Positions 1 to 9,118 of a stretch of 64,000 bases of DNA are shown piece by piece. Below the pieces are notes generated by a model. The model saw only the letters and a program-made list of their open reading frames with translations, was not told the origin of the DNA and searched no databases. The stretch's first letter is position 1, and every line of letters begins with the position of its first letter. This stretch comes from Flavobacteriaceae bacterium. Lineage in GTDB: Bacteria > Bacteroidota > Bacteroidia > Flavobacteriales > Flavobacteriaceae. The translations under genes and the position numbers were made by a program. The stretch is taken from the NCBI GenBank assembly GCA_029265595.1, contig JAJUIC010000001.1:19530-83529 (forward strand), read 5' to 3'.

Positions 1-249
1 AATTTCCGCCCGGGACTGGGCAATGGGCTTCCCCATTTCCTGAGTAATCATTTCTGCATACTCCTTCACATTATCATTTAGGTCTTCAGCCAGCCGAAGC
101 ATCAGCGAGGAGCGTTTTGCAAAAGTGGTTTGGCGCCAGGAGCTGAACGCTTCTGTTGCTTTATCCAGGACGGCGTCAATGGCCGATTGATCCATAGGTG
201 TATAGCGGCCAATTTCCTGTCCGGTATAAGGATTTTTAGATACTAACAT
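1..249 (-). CDS. aldehyde dehydrogenase family protein (N-terminal part, truncated by window edge; succinate-semialdehyde dehydrogenase-like)
   Basis: Reverse complement from 249 reads MLVSKNPYTGQEIGRYTPMDQSAIDAVLDKATEAFSSWRQTTFAKRSSLMLRLAEDLNDNVKEYAEMITQEMGKPIAQSRAEI, a typical ALDH N-terminus; open to window edge. Confidence 0.85.
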   Translation of the reverse strand, partial: MLVSKNPYTGQEIGRYTPMDQSAIDAVLDKATEAFSSWRQTTFAKRSSLMLRLAEDLNDNVKEYAEMITQEMGKPIAQSRAEI

Positions 250-389
250 ACTTCTGTGATATTTAACTTTAAAGGTAAAAACTTGTGGTGGTGTTTAGAA
301 ACTTTCCGCCTGGAATCACCCTATTAAACTTTTCCCAATTCTTCTGTATTAAGAGGTTGGTTGGCTAATTTTATGGAAAAACCAAGTTT

Positions 390-848
390 ATGAGTGTCAA
401 TAAAGAAAAGGTCTTCTATAAGTGCCTGGACGAGGTGAACCGGCAAATTGAAAAACACCAGGCTAAATTAGATGAAATCAGCGGATACAATGAAGAAAAC
501 AATATGCATCCTGATTTCGATGAGTATGGAAACAAGGGAGAAATGTTCAACACTTATGAGCAGCATACCTCTTATCTGGATAACGCTCAGAAGATGAAGG
601 AGACGCTTGTCAATCTGGATACGGACCTGACCCACCGAAGTACGACTATCGGTCCTGGGAGCTTAGTGGAGACAGAGGAACATTATTACTATATCTCCGT
701 GCCCCTGGGAGAGTTGGAACTGGACGACGGGAGCCGGGTATACGCCATTTCCACGGAGGCTCCTATTTATCAGGAGCTTGAGAACCTCAGGGAAGGAGAT
801 CACTTTACCTTTGACGGAAAGGAGCACCGAATAGTCGGTATCTTCTAG
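390..848 (+). CDS. GreA/GreB C-terminal-domain-like protein (transcription elongation factor-like, hypothetical)
   Basis: 152 aa ORF; coiled-coil-like N-terminus and C-terminal GPGSLVETEEHYYYISVPLGELELDDGSRVYAISTEAPIYQEL..GDHFTFDGKEHRIVGIF resembling GreA-type C-terminal domain of Bacteroidota homologues. Confidence 0.65.
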   Translation: MSVNKEKVFYKCLDEVNRQIEKHQAKLDEISGYNEENNMHPDFDEYGNKGEMFNTYEQHTSYLDNAQKMKETLVNLDTDLTHRSTTIGPGSLVETEEHYYYISVPLGELELDDGSRVYAISTEAPIYQELENLREGDHFTFDGKEHRIVGIF

Positions 849-870
849 GATAGCTTAAAGAGAAGAGAGG

Positions 871-2916
871 TTATTCGGGGTATTCAATACGCAGGTGAAA
901 AATATTCTGAAGTTTTCGTTTCAGGACTTTTTTCACCTTTTGTATTTCCATAAAGGTGATGTCGGCATTGAGGAACTGCCCCTCCTCCATTTGTTTGTCG
1001 ATGATTTTCTCCACGAACTGATCGATGAGTTTGGTGGTGGGTTCCTTCAGGCTTCTGCTGGCTGCCTCTACGCTGTCACACATCATTAGGATAGCCGTTT
1101 CCTTACTGAAGGGAATGGGACCGGGATACCTGAAATCCTCCGGATTGACCTGGGCATCCGTCTCTTTGGCCTTCATATAGAAATAATAGACGGTGGTGGT
1201 ACCATGATGGGTGCGTATAAAATCGATGACACGGTCCGGAAGGTTCCGTTTCTTGGCAATTTCAATCCCATGAATGACATGTTCTATTATAACCTGCGCA
1301 CTTTCATGTGGAGACAATTCATCGTGTGCGTTGACATTGGTCGTCTGGTTTTCTGTAAAGAACGGCGCATTTTTCATTTTCCCGATATCGTGGTATAGAG
1401 CTCCTACCCGTACCAACATGGAATTTGCACCAATTTCATTGGCGGCAGCCTCCGCCAGGTTTGCCACATTGAGGGAGTGGTGAAAGGTACCGGGAGCTTT
1501 ATCTGACAGCTCCTTTAGCAATTTGGAATTGGTATCGGAAAGCTCCAGCAGAGACATATCCGACATGAGCCCAAAAATCTTCTCATAGGCATAGATCAGC
1601 GGCTGCACAAATAAAGTGGCAAGACCTCCCAGAAGGAACATCAGGAAAGTTTCAAACTGAATTTGTGCCACAGCGCCTTCCTGAATGATGGTGAAGGCGA
1701 AATAGGCAATAATATAGACCAGGGTTATCTGACCCACGGCGATGAATAAATTGGCCCGTTTGTAGAGCTGAGAAAAAGTAAGAATGGTCACTATTCCGGC
1801 AATAATCTGCAGGAACATATATTCATAACTGTCGGGAACAATAAAGCCCAGGAGCAGCACCGTGATGATGTGCGTGAGAAGTCCCAATCTGGAATCAAAG
1901 AAGGCCTTCAGAGTCAGCGGCAGAATACACAGGGGCACGACATAAACCAGGTTGACATTGAATCTCAGCACCAGGGTCGTTAGCAGGACCATTAAAAGGA
2001 GATTGAAGAAGATAAAAGTAACCTTGGTGTTGTTTTCATAAATATCGAAACGGTACTTGCGGATAAAAAGCAGCAGCATCAACAACGCCAAAAATACCAG
2101 GGTGCTATAGCCAAAAATAACCCAGTTGTAGCTGGCTTCACTCCACAGTTGGGACTCGTATTCCGTTTTAAGAGAATTGAGGATCCGGAGTTTGTTACCC
2201 TCCACCACCTCCCCCTTGGAGACGATGATGGTCCCGCGCTCCACACTGCCCCTGGTATAAGAAATCTGGTCGTACTTGCTCTCCAGTTCCCGAAGTGTCA
2301 GTTCCTCATTGTACCGTACATTTGGATATACATTGTTAAAGAATAGCTCTAATAAAGGAGCTCTATAATCTTGGAAATTAGTGCTATTAATGCGCTGTAT
2401 AATGTAATTTCGCAGCTGGTGCTGTTTCAGGATTTCACTATAAAGCACCTGGGTTACTTCATTGCCCTCTCGAAGGTAGATCATTTGCTCGGGGTCCTGC
2501 TCCTGACTCTCCTGTAACAGGCCCTTACTATAAATTTCGGAAGCCGTTACATCTACAAAATTCCAGAGTCGCGTACGCTGGTATTGCGGAATGGAATCCG
2601 GAAATACCACCGGAAATTCTTCAGCCAGATCTTGTTTAACGGAATCCACGGCGGTGGGATCATAATCATAATAGGGCATGTGTTCCTGCCGAATCTGGTC
2701 CCGTTCCTGCTGAATTTCTTCCGGGGTTTTGAGTATGGCAAAATCAAAGGGTGCGTACAGGTTTTCGTACTGCCAGGGTTTGCCTTTTGGAATCTCATAC
2801 TTGAACTTGCCTCCTTTAGGAAACAGGTACACGATCAGCACCGTCGTGAGAAGAAATAAAAATACTTTATAGAATAAGGCCTGGTTCTTATAAAGGTATT
2901 CTACGAACTGTTTCAT
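871..2916 (-). CDS. 7TM receptor with intracellular HD hydrolase (PgpH-like, candidate cyclic-di-AMP phosphodiesterase)
   Basis: 681 aa; extracytoplasmic N-terminal domain, several TM helices, C-terminal HD domain with HHSLNVANLAEAAA...LVRVGALYHDIGKM... Confidence 0.85.
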   Translation of the reverse strand: MKQFVEYLYKNQALFYKVFLFLLTTVLIVYLFPKGGKFKYEIPKGKPWQYENLYAPFDFAILKTPEEIQQERDQIRQEHMPYYDYDPTAVDSVKQDLAEEFPVVFPDSIPQYQRTRLWNFVDVTASEIYSKGLLQESQEQDPEQMIYLREGNEVTQVLYSEILKQHQLRNYIIQRINSTNFQDYRAPLLELFFNNVYPNVRYNEELTLRELESKYDQISYTRGSVERGTIIVSKGEVVEGNKLRILNSLKTEYESQLWSEASYNWVIFGYSTLVFLALLMLLLFIRKYRFDIYENNTKVTFIFFNLLLMVLLTTLVLRFNVNLVYVVPLCILPLTLKAFFDSRLGLLTHIITVLLLGFIVPDSYEYMFLQIIAGIVTILTFSQLYKRANLFIAVGQITLVYIIAYFAFTIIQEGAVAQIQFETFLMFLLGGLATLFVQPLIYAYEKIFGLMSDMSLLELSDTNSKLLKELSDKAPGTFHHSLNVANLAEAAANEIGANSMLVRVGALYHDIGKMKNAPFFTENQTTNVNAHDELSPHESAQVIIEHVIHGIEIAKKRNLPDRVIDFIRTHHGTTTVYYFYMKAKETDAQVNPEDFRYPGPIPFSKETAILMMCDSVEAASRSLKEPTTKLIDQFVEKIIDKQMEEGQFLNADITFMEIQKVKKVLKRKLQNIFHLRIEYPE

Positions 2917-3028
2917 TATATCGAATGACTGACGTCAAATGTACTAAAAATTGACTGTACCCCCATTGTACATTGATTAGTTCCTCTTAAATGTTTAAAT
3001 TCGCCATACAGGAACCAAACACAACAAT

Positions 3029-4207
3029 ATGAATAAAGAAGTGGTTATAGTAAGCGCAGCGCGCACCCCCATTGGAAGTTTTATGGGAAGTTTATCTTCT
3101 GTCCCGGCTACCAAACTGGGTGCCATTGCCATTAAGGGCGCCTTGGACAAAATCAATCTCAAACCTGACCTGGTGGAAGAAGTTTTGATGGGAAATGTCG
3201 TTCAGGCAGGTAACGGTCAGGCTCCTGCCCGGCAGGCGGCTCTTGGTGCCGGAATTCCTCATTCGGTACCCTGTACCACTGTAAATAAAGTATGTGCCAG
3301 CGGTATGAAAGCCGTCATGCAGGCTGCTCAGGCGATTCGTCTGGGAGATGCTTCTGTAGTGGTTGCCGGTGGAATGGAAAATATGAGTCTGATTCCCCAC
3401 TATGTTCATATGAGGCAGGGTCAGAAATTCGGGCCTGCAACTCTTGAAGATGGGATGCAGAAGGATGGATTGGTGGATGCCTATGATCACAATGCCATGG
3501 GCGTCTCTGCAGATTTATGCGCGCGGGAAAATAATATCTCTAGAGAAGAGCAGGATCAATTCGCCATTCAGTCTTATGAACGATCCAGGCGGGCCTGGGA
3601 AGCTGGAAAATTCGATCAGGAAGTGGTGCCGGTTGAAGTTCCTCAGCGCAAGGGGGATCCGATCGTTGTGAAGGAAGATGAGGAATACAAGAATATCCGA
3701 ATGGACAAACTCTCAGGACTTCGTCCTGCATTCTCCAAAGATGGAACCGTAACAGCCGCCAATGCCTCCACTATTAATGACGGGGCTGCTGCACTGGTTC
3801 TGATGAGCCGGGAGAAAGCTCAGGAACTGGGCCTGAAGGTGCTGGCAAGCATCAAGGGGTTTGCAGACGCCGCGGGAGAACCCCAATGGTTCACCACAGC
3901 TCCGGCCAAAGCCTTGCCAAAGGCTCTTGAAAAAGCCGGTGTAACTCAGGACCAGGTGGACTATTTTGAACTCAATGAAGCTTTTTCCGTAGTGGGTCTG
4001 GTGAACATTCAGCTACTGGGACTGGATCCTGAAAGAGTCAATGTGAATGGAGGAGCCGTTTCTCTGGGGCATCCCCTTGGATGTTCCGGAGCGAGAATCA
4101 TCATGAGCCTGATGAGCGTCCTGGACCAGAACAACGGAAAACTAGGAGCTGCCGCAGTCTGTAATGGCGGAGGTGGTGCATCGGCTATGGTTATTGAAAG
4201 AGCTTAA
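3029..4207 (+). CDS. acetyl-CoA C-acyltransferase (thiolase)
   Basis: 392 aa; motifs NKVCASGMKAV, NGGAVSLGHPLGCSGARI, CNGGGGASAMVIE. Confidence 0.95.
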   Translation: MNKEVVIVSAARTPIGSFMGSLSSVPATKLGAIAIKGALDKINLKPDLVEEVLMGNVVQAGNGQAPARQAALGAGIPHSVPCTTVNKVCASGMKAVMQAAQAIRLGDASVVVAGGMENMSLIPHYVHMRQGQKFGPATLEDGMQKDGLVDAYDHNAMGVSADLCARENNISREEQDQFAIQSYERSRRAWEAGKFDQEVVPVEVPQRKGDPIVVKEDEEYKNIRMDKLSGLRPAFSKDGTVTAANASTINDGAAALVLMSREKAQELGLKVLASIKGFADAAGEPQWFTTAPAKALPKALEKAGVTQDQVDYFELNEAFSVVGLVNIQLLGLDPERVNVNGGAVSLGHPLGCSGARIIMSLMSVLDQNNGKLGAAAVCNGGGGASAMVIERA

Positions 4208-4225
4208 ACCTCTAACACCATTTAA

Positions 4226-4969
4226 ATGACATACGGAATATGCAATCTTAGCATGGTTGCACTCAGAAGAGAACCCGGTCATCAGTCTGAAATGATCAAT
4301 CAGGTTCTCTATGGGGAATCTTTTGAAATTTTGGAGCAGCAGAAAACCTGGTCTTTCGTAAAACTGCTGGCTGACTTATTTGAAGGCTGGATTGATAACC
4401 ATCAATTCCTTCCGGCCTCGGCCGATCAGTGTGGGATGGATCAGGAATTGCTCCTGTCAGCAGACCTGATGGAATTTGTCACTGACCCGCAGGAGCAGCT
4501 CATTCCCATTCCTATCGGGTCAGTTCTCAATACCCTGCCTGCCATCAACCATCGGTTTTTGGGGCGCCATACTTCAGGAAAAAAAGAGAAATCAAATCTT
4601 TTGCAAACGGCCTATTTGTATCTGAATGCTCCCTTTCTCAAAGGAGGACGAAGTCCTTTTGGGGTGGACGCGGACGGCCTGAGTCAGATGGTTTACCGGC
4701 TCAGTGGATATGATCTTCCCCGGGTGGCTCAGCTTCAGGCCCAGCATGGGGAATCCCTGAGCTTTATCGAAGAGGCTGAAGCTGGTGATCTGGCTTTTTT
4801 TGACAATGAGGAAGGGGAAATCAATCATGTGGGAATACTGATGGATGATAACCACATTCTACATGTTTCGGGAAAAGTCCGAATCGATCGGTTAGATCAT
4901 CTGGGAATCTACAATCCAGAGACCCGTCGTCATACCCATAAGTTGCGGCTGATCAAGAGGATTTTTTAG
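4226..4969 (+). CDS. SH3-domain NlpC/P60 (C40) family protein with catalytic Cys replaced (DADG instead of DCSG)
   Basis: 247 aa; N-terminal SH3-like domain; KGGRSPFGVDADGLSQMVYRLSGYDLPR...GDLAFFDNEEGEINHVGILMDDNHILHVSGKVRIDRLDHLGIYN. Confidence 0.88.
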   Translation: MTYGICNLSMVALRREPGHQSEMINQVLYGESFEILEQQKTWSFVKLLADLFEGWIDNHQFLPASADQCGMDQELLLSADLMEFVTDPQEQLIPIPIGSVLNTLPAINHRFLGRHTSGKKEKSNLLQTAYLYLNAPFLKGGRSPFGVDADGLSQMVYRLSGYDLPRVAQLQAQHGESLSFIEEAEAGDLAFFDNEEGEINHVGILMDDNHILHVSGKVRIDRLDHLGIYNPETRRHTHKLRLIKRIF

Positions 4970-5012
4970 GAGGAGTCATACCGATGGAATCCTGAAAAAC
5001 AGCAACAAAAAA

Positions 5013-5033
5013 ACGCCCGGAACTTCCGGGCGT
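5013..5033. terminator. bidirectional terminator between convergent NlpC/P60-like and TPR genes
   Basis: ACGCCCGG-AACTT-CCGGGCGT hairpin flanked by A-rich and T-rich tracts. Confidence 0.75.
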
Positions 5034-5058
5034 CTGTTTCTGATAAAGAAAAGAATTC

Positions 5059-6321
5059 TTATTGACCTGCAGCTTCTAAGTCAGCTACTTTTTGCTTCAT
5101 TTCTTCGGCTTTTTCGGGCTCGTTTATCTGATAATAAATGTTCATCATGGTTCGAGCTGCCTCAATGTTGTCCGGATTGTTCTCCAACACGACTTCCAGG
5201 TGAGGTAAGGCTTCCTGATAAATAGCCATTCGTTGTTTCCCCAGTTCGTCGTATTTTTTATTATCCGCAGCACTGGTGCCCAGGCTGTTCATCTCTTCCA
5301 CGATCGCCCGCTCTTCAGATAAAATAAGGAAGGCGATGTTGATACGGGCATTGGTCATTTGCGGATCCAGCTCTAATGCCTTCTCATAGTATTCGATGGC
5401 TTTCTCATTGTCTCCAAGCTCAGAAGTACTCACACCCAGGTTGTAATAAAGATTTGGGTTGTCAGGATCCTGCTGGACTACCTGCTCCATGATGTCGCGG
5501 TACTTCTGCATATCACCCATACGATAGTACATATCGGCTTCAGCCTGCATCAGGGCGATGTCATTGGGGTTTTCCCTTTTTGCATCTTCCATAGCAGCAA
5601 TAGCCTTCTCATCTTCACCTCTCTCAATGTAAATCAGAGCGGTGTTCTTGGCGATTTCACCTTTACGGGATTCGGTTACTTCTGTACGAGGGTTGGTGTG
5701 GGTTCCGGCTTTAACAAATAGATCCATCTGTTCGGCAGAAGGCATCAGTTCGTCTTCTCCGGTTTCCTTGTTCGTGGCCAGGTACTGGGTTGAAATCCCT
5801 GTAAAGCCAAGATCTTTTAGTTCCTCGTAGTAGTCAAGAGCCACATCGTAATTTCCTGCGTTGACCGCATTAGAGGCCGCATAATACAGGTAAATAGTAT
5901 CCTGCTTGTTCAGGTCATAGCTGGCATAGAGTTTTTCAGTTGCCGCCTCAAAATCCTGCGCATTCTGATCGCTGATCGCTGCATTAATAAGGGCATTACT
6001 CACAGTCTGAATGCCTGCATCGGCTTCTGCGTGACCCAGCTCTTTTGCCTTTTTAAAAGACTCTACGGCTGCCATCAGGTCCTGAGTGGGGACATTTTCT
6101 CCGTTCCCAACCAGTGCATATCCGCGGTATAGGTAAAAATCAGCCTGCTGGCTCTGATTGGCGCCATCCAAAGAAGCTTCCGCTTCCTGCAAATGACTCA
6201 TAGCTTCTTGATATTCACCTTTTTCAACCGCCTTTCCTGCACGCCTGATTTCTCTTTTTTGAGCAAATGCCACTACTGTAGTCAGGGCGAGCACTGCTGT
6301 CAAAATTCTAGTTTTCATCAA
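5059..6321 (-). CDS. secreted tetratricopeptide-repeat protein
   Basis: 420 aa with signal peptide MMKTRILTAVLALTTVVAFAQ and TPR units (NLYYNLGVSTSELGDNEKAIEYYEKALELDP). Confidence 0.85.
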   Translation of the reverse strand: MMKTRILTAVLALTTVVAFAQKREIRRAGKAVEKGEYQEAMSHLQEAEASLDGANQSQQADFYLYRGYALVGNGENVPTQDLMAAVESFKKAKELGHAEADAGIQTVSNALINAAISDQNAQDFEAATEKLYASYDLNKQDTIYLYYAASNAVNAGNYDVALDYYEELKDLGFTGISTQYLATNKETGEDELMPSAEQMDLFVKAGTHTNPRTEVTESRKGEIAKNTALIYIERGEDEKAIAAMEDAKRENPNDIALMQAEADMYYRMGDMQKYRDIMEQVVQQDPDNPNLYYNLGVSTSELGDNEKAIEYYEKALELDPQMTNARINIAFLILSEERAIVEEMNSLGTSAADNKKYDELGKQRMAIYQEALPHLEVVLENNPDNIEAARTMMNIYYQINEPEKAEEMKQKVADLEAAGQ

Positions 6322-6340
6322 TTTTTGGTTTTTATTCTAC

Positions 6341-8866
6341 TTATTCTTCGGTGTTATTCTCAATAGTTGTGCCACCCTCATTCAGCTCAGGATCTATAGG
6401 GGTTTCGGCTATTTGATCTACCTCTTCCTCCTCGTTCATCACCTTGGCTACGGCCGCAATGGAGTCATTCCCCTTGAGGTTTATGAGTCGCACGCCCTGC
6501 GTGGCTCGTCCCATAACTCTCAATTCGGCAACAGACATCCGAATGGCCAATCCTGATTTATTGATAATCATTAAATCATCAGAATCAGTGACATTCTTTA
6601 TGGCTACCAAATTACCAGTTTTTTCGGTAACGGAAATAGTTTTAACGCCTTTTCCGCCCCTGTTGGTAATTCGGTAATCTTCCAATTTAGAGCGTTTTCC
6701 ATACCCGTTTTCAGAAACCACCAGGATATCGTCGTCAAAATCGCTGACAGCAACCATTCCTACTACTTCATCTTCAGGACCTTCCAGGGTGATTCCGCGG
6801 ACTCCGGAAGCGTTTCTTCCCATAGGACGGGTTTTGCTCTCTTCAAACCGGATGGCTTTGCCGCTCTTTACGGCCAGCATCACCTGGCTATCCCCGTTGG
6901 TGAGTCTGACCTCGAGCAGTTCGTCTCCCTCTCTAATGGTGATGGCATTGATGCCGTTGGCTCTTGGTCTGGAATATTGTTCCAGAGAGGTTTTTTTGAC
7001 CTGGCCTTTTTTGGTGGCCATAATCAGGTAGTGGTTGTTGATATATTCCTCATTCTTGAGATCCTGGGTACTGATGACCGCTTTTATGGAATCATCCGGC
7101 TCAATGTTTATCAGGTTCTGGATAGCACGGCCTTTGGAGGTGCGGCTCCCTTCAGGAATTTCATAGACCCGCAGCCAAAACACTTTACCTTTCTGGGTAA
7201 AGAACAATATGTACTGGTGATTGGTCCCTACAAAGAGGTGCTCCAGGAAATCTTCGTTTCTGGTAGTGGAGCCTTTCTGGCCCACTCCTCCCCTGTTCTG
7301 GGTTTTGTATTCCGTCAGGGAAGTCCTTTTAATATATCCGGCATGCGACAGGGTGATGACCACCTGCTCATCAGGAATCATATCCTCAATGCTGAAGTTT
7401 CCTCCGGCGTATTCGATATCGGTTCTTCTGGGGTCGCCGTATTTTTCCTTGACCTCCAGTAATTCTTCTTTGATGACCTCCATTCTGCGCTCTCTTCTGG
7501 CTAGAATGTCTTTCAGGTCCTCAATGGTTTTCATCAGCTCTTCGTATTCCGCCCGGAGTTTGTCCTGCTCCAGTCCGGTAAGCTGTCGCAATCGCATCTC
7601 TACAATGGCTCTGGCCTGAATATCGGTCAGTTCAAAACGTTCGATCAGTTTTGCACGGGCTTCATCGGCATTGCTGGAGCTGCGAATCAGGGCAATCACC
7701 TCGTCAATGTTGTCTGAGGCAATGATCAGTCCTTCCAGTATATGTGCCCGTTCTTCTGCTTTTCGAAGTTCGAATTCTGTTCTGCGTACCACCACCTCGT
7801 GACGGTGATCCACAAAATGAACAATCAGATCCTTCAGGTTCAGCATCTCGGGCCGGCCATTGACCAGCGCAATGTTGTTGACACTAAAGGAATTCTGCAA
7901 TGCCGTATGCTTATAAAGGGTGTTGAGCACGATATTGGGAATGGCATCCCTTTTCAGGACGTACACAATCCGCATTCCGTTGCGATCCGATTCGTCGCGG
8001 ATGGTGGAAATACCCTCCAGCTTCTTTTCATTTACCAGTTCAGCCGTTTTGCGAATCATTTCGGCTTTGTTGACCAGGTAAGGAATTTCCGTGACCACCA
8101 GGGCCTCCCGTCCATTAACTTCCTCCAGGGTCGCTTTGGCGCGCAGCACCACACGTCCGCGTCCTGTTTTAAAAGCTTCCCGTACCCCGTCATAACCATA
8201 GATGGTTCCTCCGGTTGGAAAATCCGGCGCCTTGATGTATTCCATCAGGCCTTCCACGTCAATGTCGTTGTCATCTATATAGGCAATGGTGCCGTCCACA
8301 ACCTCCGACAGGTTGTGCGGCGCCATATTGGTGGCCATCCCCACGGCGATCCCACTGGCACCATTGACCAGCAGGTTGGGAATCCGCGTTGGCAATACCA
8401 CCGGCTCTTTTAGGGAGTCGTCAAAGTTGAGTTGGGTGTCGACGGTCTCTTTATCAATATCAGCGAGCATATCTTCACTGATCTTTTTCATTCTGGCCTC
8501 TGTATAACGCATCGCGGCGGGACTGTCCCCGTCTACAGATCCAAAGTTACCCTGACCGTCTACCATGGTATAGCGCATGCTCCAGTCCTGAGCCATCCGT
8601 ACCATGGTGTCATAAACAGAAGAGTCCCCGTGTGGGTGATATTTACCCAGTACTTCTCCAACAATTCTGGCTGATTTCTTGTGCGCTCTGTTGGAAAGGA
8701 CTCCTAATTCATACATTCCATATAATACCCGCCGGTGCACCGGCTTCAAACCATCACGTACATCTGGCAGAGCACGTGACACAATGACCGACATTGAATA
8801 ATCAATGTAGGCCGATTTCATTTCATCTTCAATATTGATAGGAATTAATCTTTCTCCTTCCGCCAT
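6341..8866 (-). CDS. gyrA: DNA gyrase subunit A
   Basis: 841 aa; [55 protein letters not shown], GyrA-box-like C-terminal repeats. Confidence 0.97.
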   Translation of the reverse strand: MAEGERLIPINIEDEMKSAYIDYSMSVIVSRALPDVRDGLKPVHRRVLYGMYELGVLSNRAHKKSARIVGEVLGKYHPHGDSSVYDTMVRMAQDWSMRYTMVDGQGNFGSVDGDSPAAMRYTEARMKKISEDMLADIDKETVDTQLNFDDSLKEPVVLPTRIPNLLVNGASGIAVGMATNMAPHNLSEVVDGTIAYIDDNDIDVEGLMEYIKAPDFPTGGTIYGYDGVREAFKTGRGRVVLRAKATLEEVNGREALVVTEIPYLVNKAEMIRKTAELVNEKKLEGISTIRDESDRNGMRIVYVLKRDAIPNIVLNTLYKHTALQNSFSVNNIALVNGRPEMLNLKDLIVHFVDHRHEVVVRRTEFELRKAEERAHILEGLIIASDNIDEVIALIRSSSNADEARAKLIERFELTDIQARAIVEMRLRQLTGLEQDKLRAEYEELMKTIEDLKDILARRERRMEVIKEELLEVKEKYGDPRRTDIEYAGGNFSIEDMIPDEQVVITLSHAGYIKRTSLTEYKTQNRGGVGQKGSTTRNEDFLEHLFVGTNHQYILFFTQKGKVFWLRVYEIPEGSRTSKGRAIQNLINIEPDDSIKAVISTQDLKNEEYINNHYLIMATKKGQVKKTSLEQYSRPRANGINAITIREGDELLEVRLTNGDSQVMLAVKSGKAIRFEESKTRPMGRNASGVRGITLEGPEDEVVGMVAVSDFDDDILVVSENGYGKRSKLEDYRITNRGGKGVKTISVTEKTGNLVAIKNVTDSDDLMIINKSGLAIRMSVAELRVMGRATQGVRLINLKGNDSIAAVAKVMNEEEEVDQIAETPIDPELNEGGTTIENNTEE

Positions 8867-9118
8867 AAATTCGATTATTTTGGTTCTAAAATCTAACGAG
8901 CCAATTTACGCATTTTAGCTGGGACTGGGGCCCTATAAGGGGATGTTTTCCCTGATTTTATTAACAAATCTTTACGGCGGGTTCGTTGATAAGTTCGTTA
9001 TATTTCTCCTTGTAAAAATCGAACTAATTTCGTCATTTAGCAGTATCTCATAATAAGGTATGGTTTTTGAAATTCCCTATGTGAGTACAAATCTATTAGT
9101 AGAGAAAGGAATTTAAGT

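Noticed and set aside
7742-8413. 223-aa and neighbouring plus-strand ORFs (e.g. 6977-7462, 7221-7619) inside gyrA
   Set aside because: Antisense to gyrA with no recognisable domains.
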